A stretch of 64,000 nucleotides of DNA from an uncultured Anaerolineae bacterium. GTDB lineage: Bacteria > Chloroflexota > Anaerolineae > CG2-30-64-16. Position 1 is the first letter of the stretch. Each line of letters starts with the position of its first letter. This document shows positions 51,689 to 59,760 of the stretch, piece after piece. The stretch covers positions 1-64,000 of the forward strand of contig CAKZKT010000088.1 of NCBI GenBank assembly GCA_937124585.1, in the 5' to 3' direction. The translations under genes were made by a program, and so were the position numbers. The notes beneath the pieces are model-generated. The model searched no databases. It saw nothing but the letters and a program-made list of their open reading frames with translations, and was not told where the DNA came from.

Positions 51689-53830
51689 ATGAAGGCAAGC
51701 CTGGATCGGGCCGAAGCGCGGTTGATGCTCTGGCGCGGTGCGATCATTTTCGTATGCATCGTGATGATCGCGCGGCTGTGGCAGCTGCAGATGGTCGAAG
51801 GCGAAACCTATCGCATTCGGGCCGATCGCAACCGTTTTCGTCAGGTGGATATCCCGGCGCCGCGCGGGGTGATCTACGACCGCAACGGCGAGATCCTGGC
51901 GCGCAATCGGCCCAGTTTCAGCGTGTCGGTGGTACCGGGCGACCTGCCCAAGACGCGCGCGGGCGAGCCGAATGCGGACGCCGAGCGTGCCGTGCTCGAT
52001 CGGCTGCTGGCGTTGCTGGCTCAGGAACCGCCGCCGCTGGGGTCCAGCTCGAAGCCAACCGCTTCTCCCACGCCGGCCGCCGGCCGCATACAATCCACCG
52101 CCGCGATCACCACAGCGCTGCAAATCCAGGAGCGCCAGCCGTGGGTTATGGCGCGTGCCGATATCGAAAAGGCCATCTACGAGGGACGCCTGGGCGGCGC
52201 ATATCGGCCCATCGAGATCGCGCGCTACATCAACGAGGCGACTGCGTTTCTGGTCGCCCAGGATGCCGTCAACCTGCCCGGCGTCGTCTTGCAGCTCAAT
52301 CCCATCCGAGACTACCCAAGTGGCAGCCTGACTGCACATCTGATCGGCTATATGGGCCATATCCCGAAGGAAGCTGCGGCGGAATACCAGGCCAAAGGCT
52401 ATGCGGCGAACGAGCAAGTGGGCCTGACCGGGCTCGAAGCGACCTATGAGCACGAACTGCGCGGCAAACGGGGCCGGCAGACGATTGAGGTGAACGTGAA
52501 CGGTCGGCGCATCCGCACTGTCGGCCAGGAGGAGCTGGCCGTGCCGGGTCACAATCTCGTGCTCACCCTCGATCTGAACCTGCAACGCGTGGCGACTGCC
52601 GCTCTGCAGGAAGTGCTCGACAAGTCGAGCGGTTTCACCAAAGCCACGCAGGGCGTGGTCATCGCGCTCGATCCGCGCAACGGCAAAGTGCTGGCGCTGG
52701 TCAGCCTGCCCAGCTACGACAACAACCTGTTTGCCAAAGGCGTCACGGCCGAGGCGTGGCAGGCATTGCTCAGCGATCCGGACCTCCCCATGTTCGATCA
52801 AGCGATCGGCGGACAGTATCCGCCCGGCTCGGTCTTCAAACCGATCGTGGCGGCTGCCGGCCTGCAAGAGGGGATCATCAGTGCCCGTACTCTGTTGGGC
52901 GATGGCTGGGATGGCGCCAATGACGGCATCATCTGGCTGCCAAACCAGTACATGCCGTGGGATCGCAGCAAAGACCAGCCGTTCTATTCCTGGAATCACA
53001 AACAAGGATTTGGCTGGGGCAAGATCGGCGTGCGCGAGGCGCTGGCGGTGTCGGACGACATCTACTTTTACCAGCTGGGCGGCGGCTATCTGGATATCTT
53101 CCGTGGGCTCGGCGTTGATGCCATCGGCTACTACGCCAGGGAATTCGGCCTGGGCGAAGGCACGGGCATAGATCTGCCCGGTGAGGGCCGTGGGCTGGTT
53201 CCCGACGGCAAGTGGAAGCGCCTGAACTACGCCGAACCATGGCTCACCGGCGACACCTACAACCTGAGCATTGGCCAGGGCTTCATCCTGGTCACGCCGA
53301 TCCAGATGGCCAACGCGACCGCAGTGATTGCCAATCGGGGTTATCTTTATCGGCTCCAGCTGGTGGACCACATCACCGACAGCGAGGGGCGCGTGGTGCG
53401 CTCCTTCAAGCCCGACCTGCGCCGCGAGGTGGCAGTGGACCCGGCGCATTTGGACACCGTGCGCGAGGGCATGTACGGCGCGGTGAACTGGCCGCAGGGC
53501 ACGGCGGCCAATGCGCGCGTTCCCGGCATTGCCGTGGCCGGCAAGACCGGCACCGCGGAATACTTCCGGGATTGGGACAAGGACAACCAGGCTGATCGCG
53601 ATGCCAAAGGCAACCTGCCGACGCATGCCTGGTTTACCGCTTTCGCTCCCTATCAGGAGCCCGAGATCGTCGTGGCCGCTTTCGTCGCTAACGGCGGCGA
53701 AGGCTCTTCGGTTGCCGCGCCGGTTGCTGCTAAGGTGCTGCGCGCCTACTTCGGGATAGATGCATCGGCGCCCCGGCCTACCGCGTCGCCTGCACCGACG
53801 CGCACGCCGGGCCCGCAGGCGGGAAGGTGA
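51689..53830 (+). CDS. mrdA: Penicillin-binding protein 2 (elongation transpeptidase)
   Basis: Class B transpeptidase that crosslinks peptidoglycan during cell elongation. The 713-residue protein has an amino-terminal membrane anchor (about 12-28), a PBP-dimer domain with the GxxxDRNGEILARN segment, and a transpeptidase domain with SVFK (near 382, catalytic Ser), the SDD triad (VSDDIYFYQLG) and KTGTAEY (near 617). A low-complexity Pro/Ser/Thr stretch near residue 120-140 interrupts the dimer domain, and a Pro/Thr tail ends the protein. Location before rodA is the normal pairing. Confidence 0.95.
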   Translation: MKASLDRAEARLMLWRGAIIFVCIVMIARLWQLQMVEGETYRIRADRNRFRQVDIPAPRGVIYDRNGEILARNRPSFSVSVVPGDLPKTRAGEPNADAERAVLDRLLALLAQEPPPLGSSSKPTASPTPAAGRIQSTAAITTALQIQERQPWVMARADIEKAIYEGRLGGAYRPIEIARYINEATAFLVAQDAVNLPGVVLQLNPIRDYPSGSLTAHLIGYMGHIPKEAAAEYQAKGYAANEQVGLTGLEATYEHELRGKRGRQTIEVNVNGRRIRTVGQEELAVPGHNLVLTLDLNLQRVATAALQEVLDKSSGFTKATQGVVIALDPRNGKVLALVSLPSYDNNLFAKGVTAEAWQALLSDPDLPMFDQAIGGQYPPGSVFKPIVAAAGLQEGIISARTLLGDGWDGANDGIIWLPNQYMPWDRSKDQPFYSWNHKQGFGWGKIGVREALAVSDDIYFYQLGGGYLDIFRGLGVDAIGYYAREFGLGEGTGIDLPGEGRGLVPDGKWKRLNYAEPWLTGDTYNLSIGQGFILVTPIQMANATAVIANRGYLYRLQLVDHITDSEGRVVRSFKPDLRREVAVDPAHLDTVREGMYGAVNWPQGTAANARVPGIAVAGKTGTAEYFRDWDKDNQADRDAKGNLPTHAWFTAFAPYQEPEIVVAAFVANGGEGSSVAAPVAAKVLRAYFGIDASAPRPTASPAPTRTPGPQAGR

Positions 53831-53838
53831 AGTGAGCC

Positions 53839-54939
53839 ATGCGCCGGATTTTGTGGCGAAGATTTGACTGGCTGCTATTCGGGCTGACGTTCGGGCTCTG
53901 CGCATTCGGAGTGTTGATGATTGCCAGCGCCCTGGCTGGCAACGAGGTGCTTGCTTCGTGGCCTTTGCGCCAGGCGGGATTTGCGGTCGTCGGCCTGGGC
54001 CTGCTCTTCTTGATGGCCGCCGTGGACTATCGCTTGCTGCCCAGCATCACCTATCCGATTTATGTGCTGCTGTTGGGCGTGCTCGGCGTGATTTTGGTCA
54101 TCGGGACGATTGCCGGCGGCGCCCAACGGTGGCTGACGGTGGGCGAATTCCTGCTTCAGCCATCGGAGTTGATTAAGATCGGCGTGATCCTGGTGCTGGC
54201 CCATTATCTCGCCGCGCGCGAAGCGAAGATGGAGAGCTTTGTGACCCCGCTGCTGGGCATTCTGTTGCTGGCACCGGCGGTCGTCCTCATCTTCCTTCAG
54301 CCTAACCTGGGCACGGCGCTCGTGCTGATCGTGATTGCCGCGACGATGTTTTTCATCGCCGGCCTGCGCTGGCGCCATATCGTGGTGCTGGTCGGGCTGG
54401 GCATCGCAGCGGCCGTGGCTGCCTGGGAATTCGTGCTGCTCGATTACATGCGCGATCGGATCTGGATGTTCATCAACCCGTCGGCGGCGTTGGCGGCCGA
54501 TCGCTACAACGTGGATCAGGCGATCATCAGCATCGGATCGGGGGGATGGTTGGGCCGCGGCCTGTTCCGCGGCTCCCAGAGCCAGCTGCATTTCTTGCGT
54601 ATCCGGCACACCGATTTCATTTTCTCGGTTACGGCCGAGGAACTGGGCTTCGTCGGCGCCGTGGTGCTGATCTTGCTGCTGGTTTTCTTGCTGCTGCGTC
54701 TGCTGCGCATCGCCAGCATGGCGCGCGACACCTATGGCCGCCTGATCGTCAGCGGTGTGGCGGCGATGATCATGTTTCAGATGACGGTGAACATTGGCAT
54801 GAACCTGAGTCTGTTGCCCGTGACCGGCTTGCCCCTGCCGTTCATCAGCTACGGCGGCAGCGCCCTGTGGACGATGCTGATCGGCATTGGCCTGGCCGAG
54901 AGCGTGGCGATGCGCTATCGTAAGATCGAATTCGAATGA
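53839..54939 (+). CDS. rodA: Peptidoglycan glycosyltransferase RodA (SEDS family)
   Basis: Polymerises lipid II into glycan strands, with PBP2 as partner. The 366-residue protein has about ten hydrophobic segments and SEDS motifs: GAQRWLTVGEFLLQPSELIKIG, FLQPNLGTALVLIVIA, the VDQAIISIGSGGWLGRGLFRGSQSQLHFL loop and the late MNLSLLPVTGLPLPFISYGGSA. It begins eight bases after the mrdA stop. Length and order of motifs match the family well. Confidence 0.95.
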   Translation: MRRILWRRFDWLLFGLTFGLCAFGVLMIASALAGNEVLASWPLRQAGFAVVGLGLLFLMAAVDYRLLPSITYPIYVLLLGVLGVILVIGTIAGGAQRWLTVGEFLLQPSELIKIGVILVLAHYLAAREAKMESFVTPLLGILLLAPAVVLIFLQPNLGTALVLIVIAATMFFIAGLRWRHIVVLVGLGIAAAVAAWEFVLLDYMRDRIWMFINPSAALAADRYNVDQAIISIGSGGWLGRGLFRGSQSQLHFLRIRHTDFIFSVTAEELGFVGAVVLILLLVFLLLRLLRIASMARDTYGRLIVSGVAAMIMFQMTVNIGMNLSLLPVTGLPLPFISYGGSALWTMLIGIGLAESVAMRYRKIEFE

Positions 54940-54981
54940 GGCGTTGATCACAGCCATCCGATTTCAAAAGGAATCCGACAG

Positions 54982-56484
54982 ATGACCGATCCTCGACCTG
55001 TGCGGGTGCGCATGGCGCCCAGTCCCACCGGCTATTTTCATTTGGGCAGTGCGCGTACCGCGCTGTTCAACTGGCTTTACGCCCGTCACACCGGCGGCAA
55101 GTTCATCTTGCGCATCGAAGACACTGACCGCACGCGCTATATGCCCGATTCGCTGCAAGATATCATGGACAGCCTGCACTGGCTCGGCCTGGACTGGGAT
55201 GAAGGGCCTGTTGTCGGCGGCCCCTACGGGCCATATTTCCAGTCCGAGCGGCTGGCGCTGTACCATGAGTGGGCCGAGCGCCTGCTGGCCGCGGGCCTGG
55301 CCTATCGCTGCTACTGCACCGAGGCGCGCCTCGAAGCGTTGCGCGAGGAGCAGCGGGCGCGCAAGGAACCGATTATCGGCTACGATCGCCATTGCCGCAC
55401 GTTGACGGCTGTTCAGCGCGCCGAGCTCGCGGCTGCCGGCGCAGCCTCGGTCATTCGCTTCGCGATGCCACTGGAGGGCGAGACCTGTTTCACCGATTTG
55501 CTGCGCAAGATCAAGCCGTTCGACAACAATCAATATCGCGATCCGATCCTGGTTAAATCGGACGGTTTCCCGACCTATCACTTTGCCAATGTCATTGACG
55601 ACCACTTCATGGAGATCACACACATCTTGCGCGGCGATGAATGGTTGAGCAGCGTGCCGTTGCACGTGAATTTGTACAACGCGCTGGGCTGGGAAATCCC
55701 TGTGTTCGCGCACCTGCCGCTGATCCTTGATCCCGGCGGCGTAGGCAAGCTGAGCAAGCGCAAGAAAAAGGGCGAAGGGGATGAGGATCTGCTGACTTAT
55801 ATTCGTGAGTATCGTGAGGCCGGCTACCTGCCCGAGGCGATGTTTAACTTCCTGGCGATCATGGGCTGGGCCTACAGCGCCGATACCGATCTGTTCAGCC
55901 GCGCGCAGGCCATTGCCCGTTTTGATATCGTGGACATCAACCCGGCTGCCGGCGCGCTGCCGCTGAGCAAATTGCAATGGATGAACGGCCACTACATCCG
56001 CAGCCTTGCCCCGGCCGACCTGATGGAGCGGCTGTTGCCCTTCCTGGCCAAGACGCTCGGCCAGCCGGTTGAGGCGTTGCGCGCCCACCCGGCGCTGCCG
56101 GTCCTCGTGCCCCTGATCCAGGAGCGGCTGAAAACGCTGGACGAAGCTGCCAGCCTCATTGATTTTGCATTCGTCGAGGCGCTGGAATATGATCCGCAGA
56201 TGCTGGTCGCGAAGGGATTGACGCCGGCGCAATCACTGGCCGCCCTGACGGCCGCCCGCACGTTGTTGGCCACATTGCCGTTCACCGAGGAGGGGCTGGA
56301 TGCGCCGCTGCGTAACCTGGCCGATCAGTTCGGCGTGAAGGTCGGGCAATTGTTCGGCATCCTGCGCGTGGCGATCACCGGCAAACAGGTGGCGCCGCCG
56401 CTGTTCGGTAGCATGATCGCCCTGGGCCGAGAGAAGACGCTTGCCCGGTGCCTGCGCGCCGAGGAACTGTTGCGCAGCCTGTAG
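54982..56484 (+). CDS. gltX: Glutamyl-tRNA synthetase
   Basis: Charges tRNA(Glu), and in many bacteria tRNA(Gln), with glutamate. The 500-residue class I synthetase carries the HIGH-type motif in SPTGYFHLGSARTALFNWL (10-28), VSWVxDxxxxRxE-type residues in LRIEDTDRTRY and the KMSKS-type KLSKRKKKGEG (near 255). The carboxy half is helical, as in anticodon-binding domains of the bacterial type. AAGGA precedes the ATG. A tRNA(Gln) gene follows directly, so mischarging plus amidotransferase could apply, but GlnRS or GatCAB genes are not in the window. Confidence 0.95.
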   Translation: MTDPRPVRVRMAPSPTGYFHLGSARTALFNWLYARHTGGKFILRIEDTDRTRYMPDSLQDIMDSLHWLGLDWDEGPVVGGPYGPYFQSERLALYHEWAERLLAAGLAYRCYCTEARLEALREEQRARKEPIIGYDRHCRTLTAVQRAELAAAGAASVIRFAMPLEGETCFTDLLRKIKPFDNNQYRDPILVKSDGFPTYHFANVIDDHFMEITHILRGDEWLSSVPLHVNLYNALGWEIPVFAHLPLILDPGGVGKLSKRKKKGEGDEDLLTYIREYREAGYLPEAMFNFLAIMGWAYSADTDLFSRAQAIARFDIVDINPAAGALPLSKLQWMNGHYIRSLAPADLMERLLPFLAKTLGQPVEALRAHPALPVLVPLIQERLKTLDEAASLIDFAFVEALEYDPQMLVAKGLTPAQSLAALTAARTLLATLPFTEEGLDAPLRNLADQFGVKVGQLFGILRVAITGKQVAPPLFGSMIALGREKTLARCLRAEELLRSL

Positions 56485-56536
56485 TGGCGCCGTCGGTTAC
56501 GGCCCGGCGATTCGTTGAAACGCTTCCCGCGCGAAC

Positions 56537-56565
56537 TTGCATCGCTCGACGAATTGTGTTATAAT
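56537..56565 (+). promoter_or_regulatory. Promoter of the tRNA(Gln) gene
   Basis: TTGCAT (56537-56542) and a perfect TATAAT (56560-56565) are separated by 17 bases and end ten bases before the tRNA. Confidence 0.8.
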
Positions 56566-56575
56566 GATATTGCAA

Positions 56576-56646
56576 TCGGGGATAGTTTAACGGTAAAACA
56601 TCTGACTCTGGATCAGAAGTTTGGGGTTCGAATCCCTGTCCCCGAG
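56576..56646 (+). tRNA. tRNA-Gln (anticodon CTG)
   Basis: Acceptor arms TCGGGGA (56576-56582) and TCCCCGA (56639-56645) pair fully, with discriminator G. The D arm is GTTT/AAAC, the anticodon stem TCTGA/TCAGA encloses loop CTCTGGA with anticodon CTG, and the T arm contains GGTTCGAATCC. Length is 71 bases. The CCA end is not encoded. It reads CAG codons. Confidence 0.95.
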
Positions 56647-56660
56647 TGAGGTTCCCGATA

Positions 56661-56695
56661 GAGGCCCTGAAGGTTTGCGCAACCTTTGGGGTCTC
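56661..56695. terminator. Strong hairpin after tRNA(Gln)
   Basis: A 15-bp stem (with three GU pairs) runs from GAGGCCC (56661-56667) to GGGTCTC with loop TGCGC. No T-run follows. It may be the tRNA terminator, or a copy of a dispersed palindrome. Confidence 0.6.
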
Positions 56696-56830
56696 TGTGT
56701 GATGGCCGACCGGCTTGAGCAATCAGGAAGGTCGGCTTCGCATTTAACGGGCGCGGCCGTGTAACTTTCCTGACGGCGGCCGCATCATATCGCAGTGGAT
56801 CACGATCAGACAGAGATGAGGTCAGAAGCG

Positions 56831-57667
56831 ATGACAGCATCAGCGCAGGTCATAGATGTCTCGGAAGCCACATTCGAGCGTGAGGTCATCCAGGCATCGC
56901 ATCAGACGCCGGTGGTGGTGGATTTTTGGGCCCCGTGGTGCGGGCCATGTCGAATGCTCGGCCCAACCCTGGAAAAGGTGACGGCCGAAGCGAACGGCCG
57001 GGTCCGTCTGGTCAAAGTGAACGTGGACGACAACCCCGCTCTGGCGATGCGCTTCAATGTCCAGGGTATTCCGGCCGTTAAGGCTTTCCGCGATGGCAAG
57101 GTGGTCGCCGAGTTTGTCGGCGCGGTCGGAGAGGCCCAAGTGCGACAGTTCATCCGGAAGCTGGCACCCTCGGTGGCCGATCAGTCTGCCAACGCGGCCG
57201 CGGCGCTGCTCGCAGCGCATCGCTGGGCAGAAGCAGAACAGGCTTATCGCCGGCTGGCGATGAACAACGGCGCCCAGGCTGCGGTTGCAGTGGGCCTGGC
57301 CAAGGCGTTGGTGGCGCAGGGCAAAGGCCGCGAGGCGGTCGAGGTGCTGGCGACGATTAAAGATGGGCCCGAACTGGCTGTTGCCGAAAGATTGCGCAGC
57401 GCGGCGAATTGGTTGGCCACCGCGTACGACAGCGGCAACGCTCCGGCAGCGAACAGCACGGACGCGCTGTTCGCTGCAGCCGCCAGTGTGGCGGCTCGCG
57501 GCGATATTCAGGGAGCTTTGGAGGGGCTGCTGGCGGTGCTGCGACGCGACAAACGCTATCGCTCTGGCGAGGCGCAACGGATCATGCTCGCCTATTTCGA
57601 CATCCTGGGCGACGCCGATCCGCTCACGCGTGTCTATCGCAACCAGCTGGCGTCGGTATTGTTCTGA
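56831..57667 (+). CDS. Thioredoxin with TPR-like tail (CnoX/YbbN-like)
   Basis: A 278-residue fusion. Residues about 1-110 are a thioredoxin fold with the active-site Cys37-Gly-Pro-Cys40 (WAPWCGPC) intact. The rest is helical and TPR-like, as in CnoX/YbbN chaperedoxins that hold proteins oxidised by hypochlorite. In Escherichia coli CnoX the first cysteine is lost; here both remain, so it may also reduce disulfides. ATG 56831 is chosen with GAGG nine bases before it; earlier GTG and ATG codons are in frame. The 3' end is convergent with the next gene, four bases apart. Confidence 0.88.
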   Translation: MTASAQVIDVSEATFEREVIQASHQTPVVVDFWAPWCGPCRMLGPTLEKVTAEANGRVRLVKVNVDDNPALAMRFNVQGIPAVKAFRDGKVVAEFVGAVGEAQVRQFIRKLAPSVADQSANAAAALLAAHRWAEAEQAYRRLAMNNGAQAAVAVGLAKALVAQGKGREAVEVLATIKDGPELAVAERLRSAANWLATAYDSGNAPAANSTDALFAAAASVAARGDIQGALEGLLAVLRRDKRYRSGEAQRIMLAYFDILGDADPLTRVYRNQLASVLF

Positions 57668-57670
57668 GCT

Positions 57671-58075
57671 TCATTCCTCGTCTTCAGGGGCGGCCGGCAT
57701 TTCCACGCGCACCAGCTCGCCGTGTAGGTTAATGACCACGCGAACGCCAAGCAGCCCCAGCCACTGGCGTGCCTCTGCAGGCAATGTCTGATCGAGCAGG
57801 TGCTCGATGTTGATGTTCTGCAGGGCAGAGTCCACCGCAGCCTTTGTGAACAGATCATCGCGCCCCATCAGGCGCAACATGGCCTCGGCCGCCTCATGGC
57901 GGTGCGCGGTGATCTGTTCTGCGAACTGTTCTAGCACGGCGCGGTCAATCGGTCGTGCCTCCACATGGCGACGGAAGCCGTGGTCATCAATGACGTAATA
58001 CTCTGTATCGCCCACCGTGCTCACCGAAACCGGTGCTCCCTCTTCGGTTACCACCAGATCCTCGAAAAACGGCAT
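57671..58075 (-). CDS. Hypothetical protein, 134 residues
   Basis: No named family recognised. The start is MPFFEDLVVTEEGAPVSVSTVGDTEYYVIDDHGFRRHVEA and a helical middle (QFAEQITAHRHEAAEAMLRLMG) follows; the end is acidic. No signal peptide or membrane segment. GCGAGGAGACG lies before the ATG and an extended -10 element is upstream, so expression is likely. It appears to be a cytoplasmic soluble protein of unknown function, possibly conserved among relatives. Confidence 0.7.
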   Translation of the reverse strand: MPFFEDLVVTEEGAPVSVSTVGDTEYYVIDDHGFRRHVEARPIDRAVLEQFAEQITAHRHEAAEAMLRLMGRDDLFTKAAVDSALQNINIEHLLDQTLPAEARQWLGLLGVRVVINLHGELVRVEMPAAPEDEE

Positions 58076-58117
58076 CGTCTCCTCGCTGTCTCAGGTAATG
58101 ACATACTTCCCAGGGAG

Positions 58118-58126
58118 ATTATACCA
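58118..58126 (-). promoter_or_regulatory. Extended -10 promoter of the 134-residue protein gene
   Basis: TGGTATAAT on the minus strand is an extended -10 element; the -35 region is poor. Confidence 0.55.
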
Positions 58127-58156
58127 TAATGAGGCTTGAGGATGGGGATGCGGGGG

Positions 58157-59017
58157 TCACGCGTAGGGGAAGGCCCAGTGGCCAGGCCCATGTCGGGCAT
58201 CGTAAGCGCGCAGCGCCGCGGCCATATCCAGCGAGACCTCGGCCGGTTGCTCGCGAATCCACCACGCGAAATCGGAGACCCAGGGCAACCCGCTCAGCGC
58301 GGAACGGCGGAACATCTCGGCCATGACCCCGCCGTCGGCCAGCAGGCCAGATCGGTGATAGCCCCTCTCCAGCGCCTCGCAATCGTAGTCCACTCGCCGG
58401 ATGACCGCCTGCCAGCCCGTCTCGTCGCCGGATAGGAGGGCATAGCTGGCGCGCGGATCGCCATCGTAGGAGATGCCCACCGAACCGGCATTGATCACCA
58501 GCCAGCGGCCCACGGCGCGCACCATCGGCACGTGGGTGTGACCGCCGGCCACCGTCGTCTCGGCCACCGAAGCCAGCCGCCGCAGCACCCACTCCTCGGG
58601 TGAATCGGGCCGAAAGCCCACGAAGAAGTTGCCGGGAATGCCGTGGATCAGGCGCAGCGGGGTGGTGCCTCTCAGCTCCGGCCGGGCTTCTTCCGGCAAC
58701 GTGCGCAGCCGTTCCAGATGATGCGGCGCCAGATGCTCGCGCGTCCACCAGAGCGCAGCATAACGTTGCCGATCTGCGTAGCGTGGTTCCATGCGAGGGG
58801 TTCCTAGTTGCAGGACCGCGTCGTCGTGGTTGCCCAACAGCATCGGCCAGCCCAGCTCGGCCACCCGGTCCATCACCTCGGCCGACCAGGGACAACCGTT
58901 GACCATGTCGCCCAGGACGAAGACGAGATCCAGCGCATGCGCGCGCACATCCGCCGTCACGGCCTCGAACGCAGGGAGATTCCCGTGGATGTCGGAGAGA
59001 AGGGCGAGTGTGATCAC
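58157..59017 (-). CDS. Calcineurin-like metallophosphoesterase
   Basis: A 286-residue two-metal phosphoesterase. The metal-binding motifs are all present: SDIHGN (Asp, His), VLGDMVNG (Asp), LGNHDD (Asn, His), RLIHGIPG and AGGHTHVP (His, His). Members hydrolyse phosphomono- or diesters. Start is a GTG at 59017 that overlaps the stop of the upstream gene by four bases (GTGA), so the pair is translationally coupled. Substrate unknown. Confidence 0.9.
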   Translation of the reverse strand: MITLALLSDIHGNLPAFEAVTADVRAHALDLVFVLGDMVNGCPWSAEVMDRVAELGWPMLLGNHDDAVLQLGTPRMEPRYADRQRYAALWWTREHLAPHHLERLRTLPEEARPELRGTTPLRLIHGIPGNFFVGFRPDSPEEWVLRRLASVAETTVAGGHTHVPMVRAVGRWLVINAGSVGISYDGDPRASYALLSGDETGWQAVIRRVDYDCEALERGYHRSGLLADGGVMAEMFRRSALSGLPWVSDFAWWIREQPAEVSLDMAAALRAYDARHGPGHWAFPYA

Positions 59018-59403
59018 GACGCGATGGATTGACTCACTGGGCAGGCATCGGGTACAGCTTCAGCCAACTGGAGCGGCCCGAAGAACTCGCGCAAGCGGTT
59101 CCCTCCGCGCCATCGGTATTGAGGGCCAGAGATGAGCAGTCGTTCCTGAATCAGGCCGGTTTGCACCAGAGCTTCGAGCTGCCTGAGCACATCCTCAACA
59201 GGCTTGCCCATGCTGCGGGCGATGTCTTGAAGCGTGCACCAGCCGGCGGTTGCCGCGAAGAAAGCGACGATCTCCCATGGAATCCGGCAGTCAGCACAGT
59301 AGCGGATAACGGGTGCCAGATCGGTGCAAGCCTCATCACGCACGAGGCCGAACAAACTATCGGGCAGATAACTCGGCTCGCCAGGAGCCAGGTAGATAAT
59401 CAC
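59014..59403 (-). CDS. Small winged-helix-like hypothetical protein
   Basis: A 129-residue protein with a helix-turn-helix-like pattern (TLQDIARSMGKPVEDVLRQLEALVQTGLIQERL, about 57-89) similar to MarR/PF-type winged helices, and two cysteines near YCADCRIPWE. It may bind DNA or RNA and control its partner, the phosphoesterase gene immediately downstream, but no family is certain. Start is GTG at 59403 with GGAGG ten bases upstream. A promoter lies at 59475-59503. Confidence 0.65.
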   Translation of the reverse strand: MIIYLAPGEPSYLPDSLFGLVRDEACTDLAPVIRYCADCRIPWEIVAFFAATAGWCTLQDIARSMGKPVEDVLRQLEALVQTGLIQERLLISGPQYRWRGGNRLREFFGPLQLAEAVPDACPVSQSIAS

Positions 59404-59474
59404 GTGAAAAGCGCCTCCAGGGTGGGTTGACCTGGCTCATTGATGCACGTGCGCTTCTCCTCTCCATATGTTAA

Positions 59475-59503
59475 AGACTAGCACAGAGCAGAACGATTGT
59501 CAA
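59475..59503 (-). promoter_or_regulatory. Probable promoter of the winged-helix-like protein gene
   Basis: TTGACA (59498-59503) and TAGTCT (59475-59480) on the minus strand are separated by 17 bases. The -35 is perfect, the -10 weak. Confidence 0.5.
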
Positions 59504-59641
59504 ATGATGCCCACTAAATATGCTATTTGTTGTGGACAAACGGACAACACGGCCGGCTTGTGGCCCTTGGGATCGCGCTGTGGCAAGAGCCTGTATTGTC
59601 GAGGGGCCGTGGCGGGCATTGTTGTTTCGGCCGGTTGACAC

Positions 59642-59670
59642 TTGACAAGCTGCGGCGCTCGCTTTAGACT
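59642..59670 (+). promoter_or_regulatory. Probable promoter of the large lipoprotein gene
   Basis: TTGACA (59642-59647) and TAGACT (59665-59670) are separated by 17 bases. A second TTGACA lies at 59635-59640. The predicted start is about 85 bases before the ATG. Confidence 0.6.
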
Positions 59671-59760
59671 GAGTTTGCGCGCGGCGCATCGAGGCGGCTC
59701 GTTCTGGCGCCAGATGGCCCCTGCGCTGTGTGTTGGTAATTTTCCGGGCAAAGGATACCC

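Larger units (their letters stand above)
59404..59760. other. Divergent intergenic region with two promoters
   Basis: The 357 bases between the divergent hypothetical and lipoprotein genes hold a minus-strand promoter (59475-59503) and a plus-strand promoter (59642-59670). The segment near 59470-59540 is AT-richer than its surroundings. No gene, tRNA or repeat was recognised in it. Confidence 0.5.
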
